From Cornus controversa (taxonomy: Eukaryota; Streptophyta; Magnoliopsida; Cornales; Cornaceae), in contig CM048853.1 of the NCBI GenBank assembly GCA_026545225.1, positions 17,920,755-17,984,754 of the forward strand: a DNA stretch of 64,000 nt. Direction: 5' to 3'. Position numbers and translations under genes: made by a program. The notes below the pieces were generated by a model, which saw nothing but the letters and a program-made list of their open reading frames with translations, was not told where the DNA came from and made no database searches. This document shows positions 1-13,007 of this stretch, in pieces. How positions within the stretch are numbered: position 1 is the stretch's first letter; each line of letters opens with the position of its first letter.

Positions 1-523
1 GTTTTTAGCTCCCCTTCTCTCCTCTCGAAAGTTGTGTCTTCTCTCTCCCAAAAACATGCATATATCACCATCCACTTGTGTCCTTGGGTCCCACCTTGCA
101 TATATATATATATATAGTTAACCTACTATATATGTATTCCCCTCACTTGGCTGTTTGAAGTCAAAAAATCCTCAAAAAGGACGTGCAAAGGTCATTCTTG
201 GAAGCAAGTGGCAAGACAAGTGGACAAGTGGGCAAGTGGGCAAGTGGCAGTCTACAAAATTTCGATTGTGCGAAATTGAGGTTTCGTACAATCGAAATCT
301 CGATTGTGCAAAATTGAGGTTTCGATTGTGCGAAATGCCTTGATGAATTTTTCTTGATTTCTTCACTTCGTCAACACTTGATCGAGAACATTACCCTTCT
401 TTGGGATAAAACCTAATATATAACATAAACACAAAAATGGCATAAAAATACCAAGGTAAACATAAATATAGAATCAACATATGCAATTAAGAAGGCATAA
501 ATGTGTAGCATTTAACGCTATCA
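1..523 (-). repeat. A1 3' LTR (partial, window edge)
   Basis: This stretch matches 11032-11542 nearly base for base. The inner end is TATCA on the plus strand (TGATA on the element strand), followed directly by the polypurine tract at 524-537. Bases 259-342 hold alternating direct and inverted copies of a TCGATTGTGCGAAAT box. The rest of this LTR lies to the left of the window. Confidence 0.92.
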
Positions 524-2400
524 CACCCCCAAACTTACATATCTCTAGTCCCTTAGCAATGCAAAATAGAATGATTTAATTTATGCAAAAATGGAGCACT
601 TATCAGTCATTAATTGGATAAGGGAAGATTTCTCACTCATTTTATGACAGACAAATGTAACAAGTATTATGGAGCTACACGAATATTTAACAAAAATGAA
701 CCTTTGCAAATTAGAGTTAGATGATAGTCCCCCACATAATGGTCAGCTTGAACAAAATACCAACGCCAACCCAAAAATCCTCTTTGAAAAGTGAACATCC
801 ATTCTAATGCGTGGCTTATCATCAAATTTGGAGAATACAAAAATATATCTGTTTTTAGAAGAAAAACTCATAGAAAGCGTTACACTGTGGTTCATTACTG
901 CGAAGCATGCATGAATGCTTATGCGTATATGACTATGCAATGCTTAAACTCTTTTTGCTTTCTTGAAAGCCCATGTAGCAGTGTTGGGTCAATGACTCCC
1001 AAACCAGAGGGTTTTAGGGCATTTGGTGAAAAGGCACCCTTAAGACTTAATAGCCGAGCTTCCAAGGCGATAAGCTTAACCAAGCCACCCGTTTCATTAA
1101 GGCTCAACCTTACTCACTTATACGCAAAAAATTTATGCTTTATGAGGCACAGAGATTCGATTTATTGAGTGAGAAGGCTTATTGACAGATGATTTTTTTT
1201 TCGCAAACAACCGGAAGACTCATTCTTTAAGCTGTTCAAATAAAAACAGAACTTTTACAGGATTCTCCATCAGACCTTACCCCACATCTTAAAATGCATG
1301 TGTGCCAGTTTGTATTGTTAAGGACAAATTTAGGGCAAGAACTGCACCATATTCAAAATTGAACAAAAATGTGGACCATTCTAACCTAATACATAACTTG
1401 CAAAAGTGCGGCTATTTACAATGTCCAAAGCTCCTAACTACCCGCTGTATTTGCCTCTAGCATTAAATGGGATGGTCTTCCCTTAAACAGCATGACATCA
1501 TGGCTAAAATGCACAAAAATTCATTATACTACACAAAAATGCAAAAAAAATTGCATTACAATGTCAATAAGTACCAAAGAATTGAACAATTGCAAGCATA
1601 TGCTCGTGGTATATCGCACACCCCCAAACTTATATCAAACATTGTCCTCAAAGATTGGAAAAGAAGAGAAAGGAATGAAATTACCGGGAATGTGGTTACG
1701 GATAGAAACAGTAGTCAATGACGATCACTGGACCACAAGAGTATCAAAACCTGCATGGATAATTAACAGTATACCACAAGCATTATGGGGAACAAAAATT
1801 AAATAAAAGTACAAGGAGAAAGCAATTATGCAACCATAATGAATTCGTTGCATGTGTAGGATTGTAGGCATCTTTACGCTTCATTCTCAACGCTGAACTG
1901 GTGGTTCCCAATTTGCTAAGAGGCATTGACGATAAGATATTGATTATCCAGGCATACTAACGTATAGTATGCAAAGGGGCTGCCTTTCTCTATTAAAGCC
2001 ATACTGTGTTGAAGCAATCTCAATAGTATTGGGAATTGAAACCAAGCTTTAATAAACAGAAATCATTAACCGTATCGTGCAAATGCCAAGTATTAAATTG
2101 GTACTACATACATAGTCAGAGCATTGGAGATAGCTATAGCAATGCCAAATGTAAAAGAAAAATAGTGACAAAAAGTATAATGAAACAAAAACATATTCCA
2201 TAGATATGCAAAACATGTTCAGTACAAAGTGAAACGATGGAATACATAAAAAAATTTTTGAAAACATGGCCTACATCGCCTACTGAAAATAAATACAAAA
2301 CTAAAACTAAAAATCAACTAGAAAATTGCTAAACTAATCAAGGGTGGGTGGTGGTGGAGGGGGCTCGGTGGGTGGTGCAGAAGTCGAAGCGGCGGCCGGG
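524..2400 (-). other. A1 3' noncoding region with terminal and internal polypurine tracts
   Basis: No supported gene. On the minus strand a purine tract AAGTTTGGGGGTG abuts the LTR (524-537), and a second copy lies at 1617-1632 just after a GAGGACAATG half-hairpin. Bases 960-1035 hold a block (GTTTGGGAGTCATTGACCC on the minus strand) that recurs in A2, A3 and A4. Short open frames here are not conserved between the elements and are not called. Confidence 0.7.
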
Positions 2401-3495
2401 ACGTGCAACAGAGTCTGGAGGTCCTGTCAGAACGACCTGAACTCATCAAACAATGCTCTCTGACCTTGAGTCAGAGATGTAATATCCCCTCGCATGGCTG
2501 CCATCTGGCTCTAAGTCAGACGGACATGCTCGTCAAAACCCTGTTGCAACCTCTTTACATCTACCGCCAAGCAGGAGTATCCGGTGGCCAGTATATCGAA
2601 CTGCTCATGGCTCAGACCGGTCGAATACTCCTCCTCATCATCCTTATCCGAGGGCTCACCCTCTATAGGCTCATCCTCCTCTGCCAATGCAAGGGGATCA
2701 TCCATGTCCATGTCCTCACGCTCCTGGCCCTAGCGCTGCTGGCGCTCCAAATGCCTACGGACCCGAACCCACTGAGTGTGCTAGAAATGGGGAGGCAGTC
2801 CGATCTGGATATTCGTAGAATTGAAAGGGATATTGGCCTCCCTCAGAAAGGTCATGACCAGGTAGGGGAATGGTAGCTGCCAAGTAGATGCTCGCTTGTT
2901 CGTCTTCTAGACGAGAGCATTCCACACTTTATACATCTGCCCCCATATGAGAGATGGGATAGAAAACTATGTGCCAGTTTGAGCTATGTATAAGTAGTGA
3001 AGAAGATCACCCCGCCTCTTCGCCACATATCTTAGAGGACAGGCGTTCTTGATAAGAACAGTATCCAAGAACCATAAGTCAGTCGGACACATGGATTTGC
3101 TTGTGCAATTCTGATTGGGGTGGTAAACTCCCCATCGCACATATCTATGACCATGGAGAAAATGGTGGTGTCGGCTGGTAGGGACTCCCTGAAGAGCGGA
3201 CGGCCATCCTGACCGACCATATCTGGAGGTTGTAAGTGAGGGCAGCCTATGAGTTGTGCTATCCGGCTCACTGTAATGGTGATCGTGGTGGCTCCCACCA
3301 CAGTCTATCAAGCCGGCGTCGCTGCAACTCTGCTATAGCCCATGCTGTGTCTCGATGCCTCTCAAACTCGGCAAGATCAAAAATATGCTCGGGATGAAAT
3401 CCCTGAGTGCGCCAAGCTCTGCCCAATACGTCTTGAATCTGAATACCGGGGTTCTTCACACGAGCCATAACTCGGGACTGTCTGCAATTGGTCAA
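2400..3495 (-). pseudogene. A1 env-position ORF remnant (fossil)
   Basis: Minus-strand frames in this interval read a protein related to those at 37627-38541 and 29002-30233. Shared features include a region like FDLAEFERHRDTAWAI, a later block with YGSWILFL (compare NHLWFIDAVLLKN in A3), and an acidic tail. In Athila elements this slot between integrase and the 3' noncoding region was historically called env-like. The fold here instead resembles what is annotated as 'putative plant transposon protein'. I see no clear signal peptide or transmembrane anchor, so an envelope role is unsupported. The copy is broken. Confidence 0.6.
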
Positions 3496-4104
3496 AAATG
3501 AAGTAAATATAAAAGAAAAATGCTCAACGTCGGGGCATCAAAACATGTATTCCAAAACATGCTCACGGTGGCTTACCAAAAATTACCAGGAATGGCGAAA
3601 GCCATTTAAATTGCGGGCTTCATTCACGCTAAAAGCAAAATCAAAATCTCCCATGACTCACATCGATATAAGACACGCACCCAATCATCCCAATGCAGTC
3701 CAACCAAACAGTTCTCTCGTTTGCATCCCACCCCGTGTGTTCGTGTGCACAAGGCATACCCAACATCACCATCAAATACAATAATGATATTTATCTATTG
3801 AAACACATGCTTCCTCTCCCTAGTCATGCCCATGCAATTAACTAACCCAATGAAAGTAAAAGAGAAGCGATAAAAAACATGTAACTACACTTATTGGAAG
3901 AAACATAGTCGAACCGTGCGAGAAGGAGGATCGCGATGGATGTGCCTTCACGGATGGTTGAGGACGATGAAGAATGGTGTGAGGGGCTTGGAATGCTCAG
4001 CCAAGAGGGATGGAAGAGTTGGTCTCGCGAATAGGAGTGAAGTGAATGTGAAGGGTCAGTTTTTAAACTTATAAGTTCGCGCATGTGCTATCCGCGTGCC
4101 CTTT

Positions 4105-4352
4105 ATGATTGTGCAAAATGTGGATTTCGCACAATCGAGATCTCGATTGTGCGAAATGTCCATTTCGCACAATCAAAATTTTGATTGATCGAAGTGCTAT
4201 CAAAATGCTATCGAAGGAACTCACCTCTTGGGACTTTGCACTCTGCAGAGTTTCTTCAATTTCTCTCCAAATCTTGATTGTGCAAAATGTGGATTTCGCA
4301 CAATCGAGATTTCAATTGTGCGAAATGGACATTTCGCACAATCAAAATGATG
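4105..4352. repeat. A1 internal palindromic box array
   Basis: Two clusters (4105-4190 and 4270-4352) of alternating direct and inverted copies of a TTTCGATTGTGCGAAAT-type box. Positions 4124-4157 form a perfect 34-bp palindrome; one 17-base arm is TCTCGATTGTGCGAAAT. The second cluster repeats the same layout with a few changes. The same box is in this element's LTRs. The array lies between the pol end and the env-position frame. Confidence 0.85.
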
Positions 4353-4639
4353 ATTGCAGAATTGCTGATTTCACCTCATTTGATACCTAGTTGTCTCTAA
4401 TTCACAATACTTAGATACAAATTTGATTTGGATTAGAGGGACTTCATGGATGCATGATAGCTACCATGGTCGCGCCAAATTGTACGTCTATGGCTTGACA
4501 CTTAGATCAGCTTTACGAGTCAACATAAATAGGATCCATCAAATTGACGACATCCACATATTCCATTCTAGCTTGGTCATCCACACATGGTTTTAACTAT
4601 TGTCCATTGAGTTTGAAAAATGTGCCATCCTTAGTGTCC

Positions 4640-5520
4640 TTTAATTCCACCGCTCCATAAGGAGCAACAGAATGTACCAGAAATGGGTCATCCCACTGGG
4701 AGCGGAGCTTTCCAGGGAACAAACGGAGCCGTGAATTGTACAACAATATCTTTTATCCCAGAGAAAATGTTTTGACTCAAATATTGCGATCATGAAAGGC
4801 CTTAGACCTTTCCTTGTAGATTTTAGCGTTTTCATACGTATCATGTCACAATTCTTCCAATTCATTAACTTGAAGCCTTCGATTTGAGCCGGCTAATTTC
4901 ATGTCAAAGTTGAACACTTTACTGGCCCACATAGCCTTGTGCTATAATTCCACCGGGAGATGGCAAGCTTTTCCATATACTAACCGGTAAGGTAACATTC
5001 CAATGGGAGTTTTATATGCAGTTCAGTAGGCCCATAGTGCATCATTTAAGCGTAATGACCAATCTTTCAGGTTAGGCCGAATTGTGTTTTCAAGAATATT
5101 CTTTATTTCCCTATTGGATACTTCCACTTGTCCATTGGTTTGAGGATGGTAAGGGGTGGCTACTTTATGTGTGACGGAGTATTTGGTGAGAAGGGTTCGG
5201 AGGAACCGATTTCAGAAATGCTTACCTCCATCACTGATGAGGGCTCGTGGCGTGCCAAATCGACTGAATATATTAGCTTGTATAAACTTGACCACGACTG
5301 CGTGATCATTGGACTTGGTAGCCACAGCCTCTATCCATTTAGATATGTAGTCCACCGCCACAAGTTTGTACTCATGACCAAAGGATGATGGGAAGGGTCC
5401 CATGAAATTGATGCCCCATACATCAAATATCTCAACAATTAGAATGGGGTTGAGAGGCATCATATCTTTTCGGGACATTGCACCGAGGTGCTGGCATCGC
5501 TCACAAGAGCAGCAGAACAA
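4640..5520 (-). pseudogene. A1 integrase region (fossil)
   Basis: The frame at 5520-5212 carries CERCQHLG, the end of the HHCC zinc-binding part, then the catalytic core with [29 protein letters not shown] and a [11 protein letters not shown] block holding the second acidic residue. Frames further on, near 4865-4641, resemble the integrase C-terminal region of Athila pol. Integrase joins the cDNA to host DNA. This copy is broken. Confidence 0.82.
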
Positions 5521-6110
5521 ATATGCGTCCCGATGAAGTGTTAGCCAGAAAAACCCGCATTGAAAGATTTTTGCTGTGATTTTCTTTGCACTAAAATGTC
5601 CTCCACAAGCAAGTATATGACAAAATTTTAAAATGCTTTGGAATTCAATGTTGGAGACACATTTTTGAATTAACTGATTGGGGCAATATTTGAAGAGTTA
5701 AGGATCATCCCAATAATATGATCTAGATTGGGAGAAAAAATGATCCTTCTCTTGCTTGGTCCAAGAGGACGGAATTTTTCTGGTTGCCAAAAAATTGACA
5801 ATATCCGCATACCAAGGAGTGCTCTCTTGAGAGACTACAAAAAGTTGCTCATCCAGAAAGGATTCACAAACTGCTCATCCGAAAAGGATTCACAAACTGG
5901 GAGTAGATCATTTAGAGTCTCTATGATAATCCTAGAAAGGTGATCTGCCACTACATTTTCTATTCTCTTTTTATCTCTAATCTTAAAATTAAACTCTTTT
6001 AACCAGAGTATCCATCAGATTAGTCAGGGTTTGGTGTCCTGCTTTGCCAAAAGATGCCAAAGGGCAGCATGATCAGAATAGACAATGACCTTTGAACCTA
6101 AGAGGTAAGC

Positions 6111-7508
6111 TCAAAATTTGCCTAAGGCATACACCACAGCAAGCAATTTCTTTTTTGTTGTGGTATAATTTATTTGGGCTTCAGAAAGTGTTTTGCTTGC
6201 ATAATAGATTGCATGAGGCAATTTATTCACACGTTGCCCTAAAACTGCACCCATTACATAGTCGGATGCATCACACATCACCTCAAATGGGAGAGCCCAA
6301 TTTAGAGGAATGAGTATTGGAGCTTGTGTAAGCAATGCACACAGCTTCTCAAAAGCTTCAAGGCATGCTGCATCAAAGGTAAAACAAGACTCTTTTTCAA
6401 GAAGGTGACACAATGATCGAGAGATCTTGCTAAAATCCTTAATGAAATGATGGTAAAAACTGGCATGCCCAAGGAATGAACGAATTTCTCTCACCGTTGA
6501 TGGTGGAGGAAGTTTGGAAATAAGTTCAATCTTGCCTTTGTCAACTTCTATTCCTCTTTTGGACACAATATGCCCTAGGACTATTCCTTCTTGAACCATA
6601 AAATGGCTCTTTTCCCAACTGAGGATGAAATTTGTCTCTTGACATCGTGTAAGAACATGGGACAGATTATAGAGGCAAGATTCAAATGAAGGTCCAAAGA
6701 CAGAAAAATCATCCATGAATACTTCCACAAAGTTTTTCACCATGTCAAAAAAGATAGACACCATACACCTTTGAAAAGTTGCAGGTGCATTGCATAACCC
6801 AAAAGGCATGCGTCTATAAGCGAATGTACTGAATGGACATGTGAAAGTGGTTTTCTCTTGGTCTCTCGGGTCTATGGCCACTTGGTTGTATCCGGAATAT
6901 CCATCTAGAAAATAAAAGAAACTTTGACCTGCTAGCCTCTCTGGGATTTGATCAATGAATGGGAGTGGGAAATGATCCTTCCTAGATGCTAGGTTGAGTT
7001 TCCTATAGTCTATGCACACTCTCCATCCTGTGGTGGTGCGCTGAGGAATTAACTCACCCTTGTCATTTGGTTACACAGTGATGCCTGATTTCTTAGGCAC
7101 CACTTGAGTAGGGCTAACCCACTTGCTATCTGAGATGGGGTAAATGATTCCTACATCTAGAAATTTCATAACCTCCTTCATTACAACGTCTTCTATATTT
7201 GGATTTAATCGACGTTGTGCCTCTCATGAGGTTTTTGCATCTTCTTCCAAGTGTATAAGGTGCATACATATGGAAGGATCTATTCCCTTTAGATCAGCAA
7301 CACTCCATCCTATGGCTTCCTTGTGCTCTTCTAGCACTTTGAGAAGTTCCCTCTCTTGTTCATTAGTGAGATTGGAAGCAATGATGACTGGGAGGGTCTT
7401 ATTGTAGCCTAAAAAAGCATACTTGAGAGTAGTTGGAAGAGGCTTAAGCTCAAGCTGTGGTGGGGATATGAGAAAAGGAGTTTGGGAAGCATTTGACAAA
7501 GGTGGCAA
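6111..7508 (-). pseudogene. A1 reverse transcriptase and RNase H region (fossil)
   Basis: A 302-residue open frame (7019-6111) begins at CIDYRKLN and contains [11 protein letters not shown], the [16 protein letters not shown] block, the catalytic box FMDDFSVFG (DD of the polymerase site), [11 protein letters not shown], and the RNase H start VMCDASDYVMGAVLGQR. A frame just upstream (7508-7224) reads the usual segment before RT with [15 protein letters not shown]. The order and wording are those of Athila-lineage pol. The region as a whole is interrupted and is treated as a fossil. Confidence 0.92.
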
Positions 7509-7755
7509 AGGTTCTCTCGGTGCTTATCCATTTAAGGGAATTCATAATAGCAGTGGCATCAAGCAGTGAATTGACTTCACTTATAGATTGCTCAATATCA
7601 TAGTCATCACAGTTGAAGTGGCTTAAGCACACATCGAGAGGATCCTTTGAAAGAATGAAGGGCAGTGCTTCTTGAACTAGATCTTCCAACACATCAACGC
7701 AAAAGCATTCACTTTTGTCATTGGATAGGTGGTGAGAAGCATTGAAGATGTTCAG

Positions 7756-8490
7756 TCAAACTTTCATATTCCCGAAAGAGATATCCATTACTCCAGTGCG
7801 GTAATTAACGCAAGCATTTGCCGTAGCTAGAAATAGATGACCTAGAATGATTGGAATATGCCGAGTAGGATTTTGGACAGGTTCTATATCAAGGACTATG
7901 AAATCCACTGAAAAATAAAACTTATCCACTTGAATGATCACATCTTCAACAATGTCATGTGGTTGATTCACCGATCGATCGGCGAGTTGCAACACTATTG
8001 TGGTGGGCTTAAGTTCCCCCAAACCTAATTGCTTGTATACTAAAAAGGGAAGCAAGTTGACACTAGCCCCTAGATCAAGAAGTGCCTTTTCAAATTCGTG
8101 GTTACCAATGGTGAACGAAATACTTGGGGCACCTGGATCTTTGAATTTAGGAGGGGCTTGGTGCTGAAAAATGGAACTCACTTGTTCAGTTAAAAGGACT
8201 TTCCTAGGAACATTATTCCTGGATTTACGCTTTTGAGTGCATAGGTCCTTCAAGTATTTAGCATAGGAGGGAATTTGCTTAATAGCATTAAGGAGAGGAA
8301 GATTGATTTTCACTTGTTTAAAAATTTTCATCATGTCCTGGATTTTCTCTCCTTGCTTCCCAAAATGTGAAGGTTCCTTCAATCTTTGAGGAAAGGGAAC
8401 TGGAGGCTCAAATGATGTGTCACATTTTAGAGTAGAAGATGAAGCATTTTCAGTTGCTTTTTTCTTTGGATTTTTAGAGATTTTGTTCAC
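7756..8490 (-). pseudogene. A1 gag-pol linker and aspartic protease region (fossil)
   Basis: This 244-residue open frame contains PFPQRLKEPSHFGKQGEKI and KQIPSYAKYLKDLCTQKRK, both typical of the Athila gag/pol junction. It then has the protease core ALLDLGASVNLLPF and, about 80 residues on, HIPIILGHLFLATANA, the second protease signature. Athila-lineage proteases commonly read DLGAS where retroviral ones have DTGAS. The region sits between gag and RT on the same strand. Confidence 0.88.
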
Positions 8491-8607
8491 ATTTGGATTT
8501 GTGAGGGAATCTTTTGGATTTTTAGGATGCTCAATGGTTTCCTCTTTTTCTTTCTTAACTTTGGAGTTTATGACTTTGCCACTCCTTAGGGTGGTGATTG
8601 ATTACAC

Positions 8608-9844
8608 CTACTCAGGAGGAGCATCATAAGATGAAGATGACGGATCATCAATCACATGAACACCCTTAGGGTTTGTCACCGGTTGACTTGGTAACTTTCC
8701 TTCCTCCCTTTTATTTAAAGCATTAGCTAGATTCCCTATTTGAGCTTCTAGCCTAGCCATAGATTGAGCATTAGCTTCAAGCTTAGCAATTGATTGAGAA
8801 TGGGACTCCAATAAGTGGTGTTAGCCTCAAGATTGATTAGCACTCTTTCTTCAAAGTCTTGGCTTTTGAGTACGAATCATTCATTGGTTTAGAGTACACA
8901 GCTTTCACTTGCTCTTGAGCATAATCGGGGGATTGATCGGCCACAGGACGATCTCGCACATAATGTGAAGTGCTATAGCAAAACGAACACCCATCCTGAT
9001 TTGGAACAGGTTGGCTAGAAGTAGGCAGCCCACTCTTCATGAGTTGGTCAATTTTTTGAGTAAGGGCCTCTACTTGCATGACAACCTCATCTGACCTTGA
9101 TAATTCAAACACTCCCTTACTAGATTGGGTGTTTTTACCCTTTCGAGAAGAAGAGCATTGAGATGAATTCTCACTTAGGCTCTCAAAGAGTCTCCATGCC
9201 TCATCTAGACTCTTAAGAAGGAATGTCCCTCCACACAAGGAATCTACCATTTGTCTATGTTAATCACTCAACCCATTATAGAAACTTTGCACTAGCTGCC
9301 ACTTTGGGACATCATGGTGTGGACATGACCTTAAAAGTTCTTTCAGTCTTTCCCATGTCTCATGGAATTGTTCTTAGTCAAGTTGAGTGAATCCGGTGAT
9401 TGCTCGTAGAATATCACTTGTCTTTCCCATTGGGAAGTACTTTTTAAGGAATGCCTGGTGCATTTCCCCCCATGAAATGGAATTAGGTTCTAAAGAGTTA
9501 AACCAATATTTGGCCTTATCTTTGAGGGAGAATGAAAATAACTGAAGCCTCAAGTCATCTTCTGAGAAATTTTGCAACCGGAAGGATGAACAAACTTCAA
9601 GGAAGTCATCTAGATGCTTGTATGGGTCTTCGTTTGGAAGTCCATGAAAATAACTAAGAAGGTTGAAAGTGGATGACTTAATTTCAAAATGATTTGCCGC
9701 AATATTTGGAAATTGAATACATGATGGCGAAGCATATGTAGTAGGGAGGTAAAAATCCCTAAGAACCTCCCCTTGAGGAGGGTTATATGGTGGTAGATTG
9801 GGGGGTTGTACATTGTTTGGATCTATGTTTTCAGTCCTAGGCAA
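8608..9844 (-). pseudogene. A1 gag region (fossil)
   Basis: The frame from 9844 starts with a proline-rich leader and then reads DFYLPTTYASPSCIQFPN and LSYFHGLPNEDPYKHLDDFLEVC, followed by LKDKAKYWFNSL, the conserved plant retrotransposon gag core. A second frame (9250-8837) holds MVDSLCGGTFLLKSLDEAWRLFE and a CCHC-knuckle-like segment beginning CSFCYSTSH. The third (8811-8608) holds a Gln/Ser-rich helical part. Gag forms the virus-like particle. Several frames are needed, so it is broken. Confidence 0.88.
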
Positions 9845-10165
9845 AATAGGGTCCCTAGAGGTTCCTCTATATTATCTAAGTGTTCGTTCAAGTTCAATAT
9901 TACATGGAAGCAAAGGAAGTGATAATGACCGTCTACCTAGCATGCATCAATAGAACAAATCAAATTCAATCAAATACACAACTTTAGGCTATATACTCAT
10001 AAAAAGTCCAAGCTTCAATCTCGAGCTACACGGTGTGAGGTATACCTAAAATTAAACAATTTGAGAGATAAGAACAAAATATATACAAAAATGAAAGAAT
10101 AAATAAATTTCTAAACTAAGAATTAAATTAGACTTAATCCCTTAATGGCGACAATTATACTATAC

Positions 10166-10187
10166 TCCCCGGCGACGGCGCCAAAAT
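10166..10187 (-). other. A1 primer-binding site (tRNA-Asp type)
   Basis: The minus strand reads TGGCGCCGTCGCCGGGGA just inside the LTR. This is the Athila/Tat-type primer site complementary to the 3' end of tRNA-Asp, differing from the A2/A3 version at one base. Confidence 0.9.
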
Positions 10188-10189
10188 TT

Positions 10190-11542
10190 TGATGTGGCCA
10201 AATATGTCATTATTTTTATATCTTACTATTGCCTATCAAAATATAATTTAAACCACTCACAAGAGAACGAATCTTTGTAGATATGGTTCTTTATAGAGGG
10301 TATCGATCCCACAAGGAGTTTGGTTGAATTACACTACGAAGCGAGAATCTTCAATTTAATCCTAAAAATAGAATTTTGGGTTGAGTTTAACACTACTTTG
10401 TAGAATGTAAAATTATTAAGTTTAAAACAAGTTGTAAAGTTGAGGGAGAGAGAACTAGGGGTGGTTTCCACCTCTAGCCATTTGACATGTTCATTTACGT
10501 AGCTAATGGGATCTTCTACAAGTATATGCAACACAATGTCATTAGGCTTGTGACCTACAATGACATCTCAAAAGATACATGTGATTTCTAGCTAAATATA
10601 GCCCATCTTTAATAAGCATAGTTTTTCAACCTATCTATTTATCATACCTTCTAAATGTACCTACATATGTCCGAACTACCCTATCTTAGCATGGGCTATA
10701 TAAGCAAGAAACACCATATTCCATTCAACACCATTACAAAGCCATTATTTACACTTTTTGTGGAAGTTGTAAATGTTGAGCATTCAAAATGAAGCATTTC
10801 TACTCTAAGACAAGAGGAAGAAATAAAATCAAATGAATATATTGAAGAAGTTTACAAGTATTATACAAAACACTAGGCTAAGTAATCAACATATACATAT
10901 AGATCCCAAAATAGCTACAAAATGCACAAGTTACATGGCTAGGGGTTCAACCACACCCTAGATGGAAAGTTAGTTGATCATAGTAGACTTGCAATCCTTC
11001 ATGGCCAGAGATGTGAAGCTTCAAAGGTCTGGTTTTTAGCTCCCCTTCTCTCCTCCCGAAAGTTGTGTCTTTTCTCTCCCAAAAACATACATATATCACC
11101 ATCCACTTGTGTTCTTGGGTCCCACCTTGCCTATATATATATATATATAGTTAACCTACTATATATGTATTCCCCTCACTTGGCTGTTTGAAGTCAGAAA
11201 ATCCTCAAAAAGGACGTGCAAAGGTCATTCTTGGAAGCAAGTGGCAAGACAAGTGGGCAAGTAGCAGTCTGCAGAATTTCAATTGTGCGAAATTGAGGTT
11301 TCGCACAATCGAAATCTCGATTATGCAAAAATTGAATTTTCGATTGTGCGAAATGCCTTGATGAATTTTTCTTGATTTCTTCACTTCGTCAGCACTTGAT
11401 CGGGAACATTGCCCTTCTTTGGGATAAAACCTAATATATAACATAAACACAAAAATGGCATAAAAATACCAAGGTAAACATAAATATGGAATCAACATAT
11501 GCAATTAAGAAGGCATAAATGTGTAACATTTAACGCTTATCA
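10190..11542 (-). repeat. A1 5' LTR
   Basis: Full 1353-bp LTR, TGATG...TTATCA on the plus strand. Bases 11032-11542 match window bases 1-523. The palindromic TCGATTGTGCGAAAT-type array is at 11275-11357. The segment TATCGATCCCACAAGGAG near 10298 is also found in the solo LTR at 18527-19944, so the two families are related. Confidence 0.93.
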
Positions 11543-11822
11543 ATGTCCCTGAGGTTCGACACCCCTTTCGATAGCCCTATTCTGCAAGGAATTCGTTCTA
11601 TTGCGAAGTGTGGAAAATTTTAATTGATACTTTTTGAGTCACACTCACACATGAATCAATTTTTGGCGCCGTTGCCGGGGACTGCCTATTTGATTGTTTG
11701 GATTTTTAGAATTAGTTCTAATTGGATTTTTAGTTTAGGAATTTTTTTTTTATTTTTTTTTATTTTTAGTCGTGGCAGTTAGTGCAGTGTTTCTATGTGG
11801 ACTGACAGAAAGTAACAGATAG

Positions 11823-13007
11823 ATGGTGGATGCATCAAATGGGGGCATTTTTATGTTAAAAAATGAAGATGAAGCATGGACCTTGTTCGAGAATCTTAGT
11901 GACAATTCTTTGCAACATGTATCTTCATCTCGTTCGAGCAGACCATTCAATACAAGGAGGACAGATGATATTTTTAAGTTTGGTTATGTAGATGCTATGT
12001 CTACCATTGTGGATGATGTGTCACAGAGAGTGGTGCAACTTATAGCGGTTGGTTAAGTGCCTAATCAATCTTCATATCCTCCTATTTTTGAGCCATGTAA
12101 TTTTTGCTCGAGTCCTATGCATCATGTGAATAATTGTCCTTTAATTGGGCTATTTTTCAATCTTCCACAAGAGCAAGGGGCAGCAATGTAGCCCACTTTT
12201 CAACCTCAGAACTATGTGCCTTCACAATTATATTAAGAACAAGTTCCTATGGCACAAAGGTATTCAGCTATTGAGGACAATATGACAATTGTCCTAGCAA
12301 AACTTGAGAAGCTTGACTCTATTGTAGAGATAGTGCAAGCTACTACAGCAACAGTTCAATCCACTGCTCAACTGATTCACTCTCACTCTCAATCGATTGC
12401 CAAACTGGAATCACAGTTTGGACAACTTGTCAATGCTGTGAGTAGAAGAGAAGAGGGGAAACTACCAAGCCACTCAATTGCCAACCCAAGAGGGGTTCAT
12501 GTCCTCGACAATATTTCTTCTTCAAGTAAGCCACACCATGAGCAGATTCAAGCCATCACCACTTTGAGAAGTGGGAAAGTGATAGATAAAAAGGTGGGAG
12601 AGAAGGAAGAAGAAAAAGAAGTGCTCAAGAATCCTAATGCTGAAATTTCTCATGACCCTAAAGTAAAATTAAATACTTTCAATACCATTCAACATCCTCC
12701 AGATGAGAGTGATAGTTTCTTCATGGACAGCTTTGATGATTATGTTGAAGAAGTTGATTCGATTGCTCTAGCACATGATGTTGAGAAGTCCATTGAGGGG
12801 GTGAATAATTTACTTGATGTAGTGGCCATGAAAAATACTCCACCTTGGAGGATTCCGATTGAGCCATTGCCTATTCTTTCTAGCACTCCTCCGATGTCAT
12901 CATTAGAGTCTCCTCCATGGGTAAAATTGAAACATCTTCCGTCAAGGCAGAGAGATGTGATTTTCAAAGCCAATGAGATCATTCCGGTCACTTTGAGTTC
13001 GACATAA
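11823..13007 (+). pseudogene. A2 gag-derived remnant (fossil)
   Basis: The frame at 11823-12056 reads MVDASNGGIFMLKNEDEAWTL, matching the second half of A3 gag. The frame at 12249-13007 (252 residues) reads the Ser/Gln-rich helical part, with HSHSQSIAKLESQFGQLVNA, and then a segment ending in [13 protein letters not shown] that in A3 lies before RT. The protease and polymerase cores are not recognised. The reading frame is a broken fossil. Confidence 0.8.

Larger units (their letters stand above)
1..11542 (-). mobile_element. Element A1: Athila-lineage Ty3/gypsy LTR retrotransposon (3' end cut by window)
   Basis: The minus strand reads, in order, LTR (11542-10190), tRNA-Asp-type primer site, gag, aspartic protease, reverse transcriptase/RNase H, integrase, an env-position frame, a long noncoding 3' region, a polypurine tract and the start of the second LTR (523 downward). 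This gene order, long LTRs (about 1.35 kb) and primer site are typical of Athila elements. The two LTRs align from base 1 against 11032 with only a few percent differences and small indels by eye, so insertion is fairly recent. The coding part is broken at many places and reads as a fossil. It is inserted in the 5' LTR of element A2. Its target duplication cannot be checked because the left end lies outside the window. Confidence 0.93.
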
